From: Solirubrobacterales bacterium
GTDB lineage: Bacteria; Actinomycetota; Thermoleophilia; Solirubrobacterales; Thermoleophilaceae
Length of the DNA: 53,245 bases
Direction: 5' to 3'
Assembly (NCBI GenBank): GCA_012718975.1
Contig: JAAYBF010000040.1
Location: forward strand, 1 to 53,245
Shown here: in pieces, positions 48,576 to 53,245 of the stretch
How the letters are laid out: each line of letters starts with the position of its first letter
How positions within the stretch are numbered: the stretch's first letter is position 1
Notes under the pieces: generated by a model
Database searches by the model: none
The model's input: only the letters and a program-made list of their open reading frames with translations
Told to the model about the DNA's origin: nothing
Translations under genes and position numbers: made by a program

Positions 48576-50369
48576 GTGGAGAGCGTGAGCGCGCCGGCGG
48601 GATCGAGCAAGGGCACCCCCACGGGGATCGCCGACCTGCTGCAGCGCGCCGCTGCCGCCTACGGCGACCGGCCGGCGGTCACCTACAAGGAGGGCGGCAG
48701 CTGGACCACGCGCAGCTACGCCTCCGTCGGCGAGACGGTGCGCGAGCTGTCGAAGGGCCTGATGGCGCTCGGCGTCGAGAAGGGCGACAAGGTCTCGATC
48801 CTCGGCAACACCCGTCCCGAGTGGACCTACTACGACTTCGCGGCGCTGTCGGCGGGTGCGGTCGTCGTGCCGATCTACCAGACCAACTCGCCCGAGGAGT
48901 GCCAGTACGTCCTGGACGACTCCGACGCGAAGGTCGTCGTGGTCGAGGACGCCGAGCAGCTCGCGAAGATCCGCGCGGTGCGCGACTCGCTGCCGAAGCT
49001 CGAGCATGTCGTGCTGATGACCGGCGAGGCCGACGACGCGCTCTCGACCGCGACCGTCGTCGAGCGCGGCGGCGTGGTGCCCGACGCCGACCTGGCCGCC
49101 CGCACCGAGTCGGTCACCGGCGAGGACATCTGCACCTTCATCTACACCTCGGGCACGACCGGCCCGCCCAAGGGCTGCGTGATCTCGCACGCCAACTACC
49201 GCGCGATGGTCGACATGGTCGTCTCCGAGGACGTGCTCGCCAGCGGCGACGTCGTCTACCTGTTCCTGCCGCTCGCGCACTCCTTCGCGCTGCTGATCCA
49301 GCTCGGGACGGTCGAGCTCGGCTCGACGATCGCCTACTGGTCGCGCGATCCCAAGCAGCTCCTCGACGACGTCGCGCAGGTCAAGCCGAACTACCTGCCG
49401 TCGGTGCCGCGGATCTTCGAGAAGATCTACACCAAGGCGACCGCCGCCGAGGGCGCGAAGAAGAAGATCCTCGACTGGTCGGTCGGCGTCGGGCGCGAGT
49501 ACCGCGCCGCCGAGCGCGACGGCCGCTCGCCCGGGTTCCTGCTGGCGCGCAAGTACGCGCTCGCCGACAAGCTGGCGCTGCACAAGATCCGCGACCTCTT
49601 CGGCGGCAACGTCCGCCTCTGCGTGACCGGGGCGGCGCCGATCAGCCAGGAGATCCTCGAGTTCTTCTGGGCCGCCGGCGTGCTGATCCTCGAGGGCTAC
49701 GGCATGACCGAGACCTCGACGGCCGCCTCGATCAACCGTCCCGACAACTACAGGTTCGGCACCGTCGGGCTGCCGTTCCCCGGGGTCGAGGTGCGGATCG
49801 CCGACGACGGCGAGATCTGCATCAAGGGCCCGAACATCTTCCAGGGCTACTACAAGAAGGAGGACGCGACGCGCGAGACGCTCGTCGGCGGCTGGCTGCA
49901 CACCGGCGACCTCGGCGCGATCGACTCCGACGGCTTCGTCTCGATCACCGGCCGCAAGAAGGACATCATCATCACCGCGGGCGGCAAGAACATCACCCCG
50001 GCCAACTTCGAGGGCGACATGAAGCAGCACGCGCTGGTGAGCCAGTGCGTGATGATCGGCGACCGCCGGCCCTACCTGACGGCGATCGTCACGCTCGACC
50101 CCGAGGAGGCGGCCGAGTGGGCGCAGGCGAAGAGCCTGCCGACCGACCTGGCGAGCCTGTCCGCCAACGCCGAGGTCCGCTCCGAGCTGGAGGCGCACAT
50201 GGCCGAGGTCAATCGCAAGTACGCCCAGGTCGAGCAGGTCAAGAAGCTGACGATCCTCGGCCATGACCTCTCGCAGGAGACCGGCGAGCTGACCCCGACG
50301 CTGAAGGTCAAGCGCAACGTCGTCTGCGAGAAGTACACCGGCGAGATCGAGGCGATGTACGCCGGCTGA
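48576..50369 (+). CDS. fadD: Long-chain fatty acyl-CoA synthetase (AMP-forming)
   Basis: A 597-aa ANL-superfamily enzyme activating fatty acids with ATP and CoA. The AMP-binding motif is FIYTSGTTGPPKGCVISHANY, followed by EGYGMTETSTAASIN and GWLHTGDLGAIDSDGFVSITGR with KKDIIITAGGKNI in the C-terminal swinging domain. It resembles the FadD15/FAA-type long-chain enzymes. GTG 48576 has GAGGAGG 5 nt upstream. Together with the upstream lipase-like hydrolase it forms a lipid-use pair; an upstream short ORF may modulate it. The gene symbol is by family, not by orthology. Confidence 0.9.
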   Translation: MESVSAPAGSSKGTPTGIADLLQRAAAAYGDRPAVTYKEGGSWTTRSYASVGETVRELSKGLMALGVEKGDKVSILGNTRPEWTYYDFAALSAGAVVVPIYQTNSPEECQYVLDDSDAKVVVVEDAEQLAKIRAVRDSLPKLEHVVLMTGEADDALSTATVVERGGVVPDADLAARTESVTGEDICTFIYTSGTTGPPKGCVISHANYRAMVDMVVSEDVLASGDVVYLFLPLAHSFALLIQLGTVELGSTIAYWSRDPKQLLDDVAQVKPNYLPSVPRIFEKIYTKATAAEGAKKKILDWSVGVGREYRAAERDGRSPGFLLARKYALADKLALHKIRDLFGGNVRLCVTGAAPISQEILEFFWAAGVLILEGYGMTETSTAASINRPDNYRFGTVGLPFPGVEVRIADDGEICIKGPNIFQGYYKKEDATRETLVGGWLHTGDLGAIDSDGFVSITGRKKDIIITAGGKNITPANFEGDMKQHALVSQCVMIGDRRPYLTAIVTLDPEEAAEWAQAKSLPTDLASLSANAEVRSELEAHMAEVNRKYAQVEQVKKLTILGHDLSQETGELTPTLKVKRNVVCEKYTGEIEAMYAG

Positions 50370-50405
50370 CCCGGTCGGCGGCCATGCGCTCGCTAGGGTC
50401 GGCGC

Positions 50406-50792
50406 ATGGCCAGCTTCCTCCACACCTGCTACCGGATCGGCGACATCGACCGCTCGGTCGCCTTCTACGAGAAGCTCGGCTTCGAGGAGCGCCGCCGGAT
50501 GCCGATCGGCGACGAGGCGATCAACGTCTTCATGGGCCTGCCGGGCGGTGGCGACGTGCTCGAGCTGACCTACAACCACGGCGTCGACTCCTACGAGCTC
50601 GGCACCGGCTACAACCACATCGCCCTGGCCGTCGAGGACATCGAGGCGACGCTCGCCGGGCTCTCCGCGCAAGGCATCGAGCCCGAGAAGCCGCCCTACC
50701 GCCCGGGCGGCCGCACGACCGGCTCGCTGATCTGCTTCGTCCGCGACCCGGACGGCTATCGCGTCGAGCTGATCGAGCGCCAGCCGGGCTGA
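50406..50792 (+). CDS. gloA: Lactoylglutathione lyase (glyoxalase I) family
   Basis: A 128-aa vicinal-oxygen-chelate protein. Metal ligands are His6 (FLHTCYRIGD), Glu in VLELTYN, His in YNHIALAV and Glu in YRVELIER, all four matching GloA; the GTGYNHIALAVEDI stretch is diagnostic. It detoxifies methylglyoxal as a thiol hemithioacetal; since actinobacteria often use mycothiol or ergothioneine, the thiol may not be glutathione. ATG 50406 is 6 nt after TAGGGT (50394-50399), so probably leaderless. Confidence 0.9.
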   Translation: MASFLHTCYRIGDIDRSVAFYEKLGFEERRRMPIGDEAINVFMGLPGGGDVLELTYNHGVDSYELGTGYNHIALAVEDIEATLAGLSAQGIEPEKPPYRPGGRTTGSLICFVRDPDGYRVELIERQPG

Positions 50793-50797
50793 ACGCA

Positions 50798-50824
50798 CGA
50801 AGCCCGCGCGGGGCGCGGGCTTCG
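50798..50824. terminator. Perfect hairpin between gloA and tRNA-Gly
   Basis: CGAAGCCCGCGC (50798-50809) pairs with GCGCGGGCTTCG (50813-50824) through a 3-nt loop. It follows the gloA stop by 5 nt and lies in the trailer of the opposing tRNA gene, so it may terminate both. No U-tract on either side. Confidence 0.65.
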
Positions 50825-50826
50825 CT

Positions 50827-50880
50827 CGTAGCTCGGTGCCGATCGAGCAACCAGGCTCCGGTATGCCAAACCACGTCGAT
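50827..50880 (+). pseudogene. Degenerate inverted tRNA-Gly-like relic
   Basis: On the plus strand CGTAGCTC (50827-50834), GAGCA (50845-50849) and CCGGTATGCCAAACC (50858-50872) match, in order, the acceptor/D-arm start, D-stem end and anticodon arm of the tRNA-Gly encoded 8 bp away on the other strand. The T-arm and acceptor are lost. The 15-nt anticodon-arm match is exact, so this is an inverted partial copy rather than chance. Confidence 0.55.
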
Positions 50881-50887
50881 GTTAGCG

Positions 50888-50960
50888 CGCCCCCGGCAGG
50901 ATTCGAACCTGCGACCTCCGGTTTGGCATACCGGTGCTCTCTCCACTGAGCTACGGGGGC
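50888..50960 (-). tRNA. tRNA-Gly (anticodon GCC)
   Basis: A complete cloverleaf reads on the minus strand: acceptor GCCCCCG/CGGGGGC, D-stem GCTC/GAGC, anticodon stem CCGGT/ACCGG with loop ATGCCAA (anticodon GCC), variable AGGTC, and T-stem GCAGG/CCTGC with loop TTCGAAT. It decodes GGC/GGU. CCA is not encoded. The position 73 base is G by this reading, slightly unusual for tRNA-Gly. The 3' trailer contains a sequence complementary to its own anticodon arm. Confidence 0.95.
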
Positions 50961-51113
50961 GACGCGCGTTCGGTCTGCGCGATTCCGGAGGCGTCCGGAG
51001 CATCGACGACCGATCCGCGCAGCGGGGTTACGCGGGTCACGGCTGACGCACAGCAGCGTTACGCGGCCGTGTGTCGGGCCCGATCGGGGCGGATGGCGTG
51101 CCACGATGGCCGG

Positions 51114-53204
51114 GTGACCTCCACCGCGACATCCGAGCCGTTCGCCGCGACCGCCCGCGAGCGCCTGAGAGCGCTCACCGGGGCGCCGGATGCCGAGTTC
51201 CGGCCCGACCAGCTCGAGGCGATCCGCGACGTCGTCGCCGACCGCGCACGGGTGCTGTGCGTGCAGCGGACCGGGTGGGGCAAGTCGGCCGTCTACTTCG
51301 TCGCGACGGCCCTGCTGCGCGAGGCGGGCGCCGGGCCGACGCTGATCGTCAGCCCGCTGCTCGCGCTCATGCGCAACCAGATCGCCGCGGCCGAGCGGCT
51401 CGGCCTCGCGGCCCACACGGTCAACAGCACCAACCAGGAGGAGTGGGACGAGGTACGAGCGCTGCTCGCCGACGACGCCGTCGACCTGCTGCTGATCAGC
51501 CCCGAGCGGCTCAACAACCCCCGTTTCCGCGCCGACATGCTGCCGCTGTTCGCGGCGTCAGTCGGGCTGCTGGTGATCGACGAGGCCCACTGCATCTCCG
51601 ACTGGGGCCACGACTTCCGGCCCGACTACCGGCGTGTGCGCGACATGCTCGCCGCCCTGTCCCCCGACGCCGCCGTGCTCGGCACGACCGCGACCGCCAA
51701 CGACCGCGTCGTCGCCGACGTCGCCGAGCAGCTCGGCGCCGGCTCCGACGCCGCCGCGCTGCGCTCCTACCGCGGCCCGCTCGCGCGCACGAGCCTGCGG
51801 CTCGAGACGCTCGAGCTGCGCCGGCCGGCCGAGCGGCTCGCCTGGCTGGTCGAGAACCTGCCGCGGCTGGAGGGGTCGGGGATCGTCTACACCCTGACCC
51901 GCCGCGACTCCGAGCAGGTCGCGGCGTTCCTGACGGCCAACGGCGTGCCGGCGCTGGCCTACAGCGGGGAGCAGGAGAGCGCCGCGCGGGTGGAGACCGA
52001 GGAGCGGCTGCTGCGCAACGAGGTCAAGGCGGTCGTGGCGACGAGCGCGCTCGGCATGGGCTACGACAAGGCGGACCTCGCCTTCGTCGTCCACTTCCAG
52101 GCGCCGGGGTCGGTCGTCTCCTACTACCAGCAGGTCGGCCGCGCCGGTCGCGGCGTCGACCATGCCGACGTCGTCCTGCTGCGCGGTGGTGAGGACCGGC
52201 GGATCCAGGACTTCTTCATCGAGCAGGCGTTCCCGTCGCGCGAGCGGGTGCGGACCGTGCTCGACGCGCTCGACGCGGCGCCCGACGGCCTCACCACGCG
52301 CGAGCTGATGGCGTCGGTGAACCTCGGCATGGGCCGGCTCGAGGCGATGCTGAAGATCCTCGACGTCGAGGGCGCGGTGCGGCGGTCTGGCACTCGCTGG
52401 ACGGCGATCCCCGACAGCGGCTGGGCCTACGACGCCGCGCGCTACGAGCAGGTGACCGCGCTGCGGCGCGCCGAGCAGGAGGCGATGGCCGCCTACGGCG
52501 CCGACGGCCGCTGCCTGATGCGGACGCTGCAGGAGGAGCTCGACGACCCCGACCCGGCCGACTGCGGCCGCTGCTCGGTCTGCACCGCGCCGCGCTTCGC
52601 CACCCCGCCCGACCCGGCGCTCGTGGAGCTGGCCCAGCGCCACCTACGCTCGGCGCCGATCGCGCTCGAGGCCAAGAAGATGGCTCCCGACCCCGAGACC
52701 GGCGCGATGCGCAAGATCCCCGAGGACGTGCGCACCGAGCCGGGGCTCGCGCTGGCGCGCGTCGGCGACGGCGGCTGGTGGCCGGCGATCGAGCGCGGGC
52801 TCGCCGCCGGCCGGCTCGACCGCGAGCTCGCGGTCGCGCTCGCCGACGCGGTCCGCGGCGCGGGCGTCGCGCCGGCCTGGGTGACGGCGGTGCCGTCGGC
52901 CCGGCTGGCCGACGGGCTGCTCGGCGCCTTCGCCGCCGCCCTCGCGGCGGAGCTGGGCGCGGCCGCGGTCGTGCTCGTCGAGCGGACCGGCCCGCGGCCA
53001 CCCCAGCGCGAGCTGGCCAACGCCGTCCAGCAGGCCGCCAACGTCCGCGGCGCCTTCCGGGTGACCGCGCGGCCTCCGGCCGGCGTCGGGCTGCTGGTCG
53101 ACGACCGGCGGGGCTCCGGCTGGACGCTCGCGATGGTCGGCGGCCAGCTGCGCAAGGCGGGCGCCGCGGCGATCGTCCCGCTCGCCCTCGCGACGGTCAA
53201 CTAG
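51114..53204 (+). CDS. recQ: RecQ-family DNA helicase with phosphoribosyltransferase-like C-terminus
   Basis: A 696-aa superfamily 2 helicase. Motif 0/I: FRPDQLEAI and QRTGWGKSAVY (a Gly-Trp-Gly-Lys-Ser loop where GxGKS is expected); DEAH box in VIDEAHCISDWGHDFRPDY; motif III GTTATAN; motifs V-VI TSALGMGYDKADLAFVVHF and YYQQVGRAGRGVD. The RecQ zinc site is Cys at GRCLMRTL plus DCGRCSVC. Residues about 560-696 form an extra domain ending VGLLVDDRRGSGWTLAMVGG, which resembles a PRPP-loop of phosphoribosyltransferases; this arrangement occurs in other actinobacterial RecQ-like proteins. Unwinds DNA in repair. GTG 51114 chosen; ATG 51093 is possible. Confidence 0.9.
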   Translation: MTSTATSEPFAATARERLRALTGAPDAEFRPDQLEAIRDVVADRARVLCVQRTGWGKSAVYFVATALLREAGAGPTLIVSPLLALMRNQIAAAERLGLAAHTVNSTNQEEWDEVRALLADDAVDLLLISPERLNNPRFRADMLPLFAASVGLLVIDEAHCISDWGHDFRPDYRRVRDMLAALSPDAAVLGTTATANDRVVADVAEQLGAGSDAAALRSYRGPLARTSLRLETLELRRPAERLAWLVENLPRLEGSGIVYTLTRRDSEQVAAFLTANGVPALAYSGEQESAARVETEERLLRNEVKAVVATSALGMGYDKADLAFVVHFQAPGSVVSYYQQVGRAGRGVDHADVVLLRGGEDRRIQDFFIEQAFPSRERVRTVLDALDAAPDGLTTRELMASVNLGMGRLEAMLKILDVEGAVRRSGTRWTAIPDSGWAYDAARYEQVTALRRAEQEAMAAYGADGRCLMRTLQEELDDPDPADCGRCSVCTAPRFATPPDPALVELAQRHLRSAPIALEAKKMAPDPETGAMRKIPEDVRTEPGLALARVGDGGWWPAIERGLAAGRLDRELAVALADAVRGAGVAPAWVTAVPSARLADGLLGAFAAALAAELGAAAVVLVERTGPRPPQRELANAVQQAANVRGAFRVTARPPAGVGLLVDDRRGSGWTLAMVGGQLRKAGAAAIVPLALATVN

Positions 53205-53245
53205 CGGCCCGCACCCACGCCGCCGGCGCCCGCGCACCCACGCCG

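Noticed and set aside
51061-51113. Longer RecQ N-terminus starting within or before the tRNA region
   Set aside because: The frame is open up to 50934 but would overlap the tRNA and has no domain content before VTSTATSEP.

Overview
The window is about 53 kb of very GC-rich DNA (roughly 70-75% by eye) and is densely coded on both strands. Most genes look bacterial and actinobacterial: a FtsZ with a canonical C-terminal tail, an actinobacterial-type RecQ, an EgtB/EgtD ergothioneine pair, a GlpX-type FBPase, DUF3159/DUF3817/DUF7144 membrane proteins and a paired ArsA/Get3-like locus. Many genes appear leaderless, with a TANNNT hexamer 6-9 nt before ATG or GTG. My best guess is an Actinomycetota member of the Thermoleophilia/Solirubrobacterales type. 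That placement is inference; no rRNA gene is present to prove it.

Layout. 1-3.3 kb (minus): a photolyase fragment cut by the window edge, a gamma-glutamyltransferase and an AAA/DUF4143 ATPase. 3.25-3.54 kb: tandem 23-bp repeats and a nested stem-loop repeat element. 3.5-9 kb: ftsZ and a ParA ATPase (minus), divergent from two Get3/ArsA-like ATPases and a DUF606-type transporter (plus). 9-20 kb: an unrecognised 481-aa protein, an HxlR regulator, a secreted S55-like peptidase, PilT, a Tat-exported sulfatase-fold hydrolase, a second copy of the stem-loop element, the primary sigma factor, a diguanylate cyclase and GlpX. 19.6-24 kb (plus): egtB-egtD, then an SDR and a thiolase. 24-30 kb: a Fic protein with a damaged catalytic loop, an alpha/beta hydrolase divergent from a TetR regulator with a clear operator, an alkylsulfatase and a quinone oxidoreductase. 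30-39.6 kb: membrane proteins, MscS-RlmA-flippase, an ECF sigma factor with a membrane partner, a heptad-repeat coiled-coil protein, a second diguanylate cyclase, a small XRE regulator, a secreted SGNH hydrolase and small membrane proteins.

39.6-46.9 kb (minus) is the most notable region: a compact operon for a group 4 [NiFe]-hydrogenase/formate-hydrogenlyase-like membrane complex (hyfB-C-E-F-G-I order) ending in an ArsR-family regulator. An 18-bp perfect palindrome directly abuts the -10 hexamer in front of the operon, and a short leaderless upstream ORF overlaps the hyfB start. No ferredoxin-like subunit, formate dehydrogenase or hyp maturation gene is present. The large subunit keeps both CxxC pairs but ends exactly where a maturation protease would cut. 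From memory, gene content resembles the Mycobacterium tuberculosis Rv0081-Rv0087 locus.

47-53.2 kb: a DUF3159 membrane protein, a monoacylglycerol-lipase-like hydrolase, a long-chain acyl-CoA synthetase preceded by a short upstream ORF, glyoxalase I, tRNA-Gly(GCC) facing a degenerate inverted tRNA-Gly-like copy, and RecQ with a phosphoribosyltransferase-like C-terminus.

I see no insertion sequence, prophage, CRISPR array or rRNA gene. No gene-free stretch exceeds 300 bases except 50793-51113, which holds a hairpin, a tRNA relic and the tRNA. The least explained signals are the covarying nested stem-loop found directly after both ftsZ and rpoD, and the repeated use of an upstream stop codon as the first half of the next gene's -10 hexamer.
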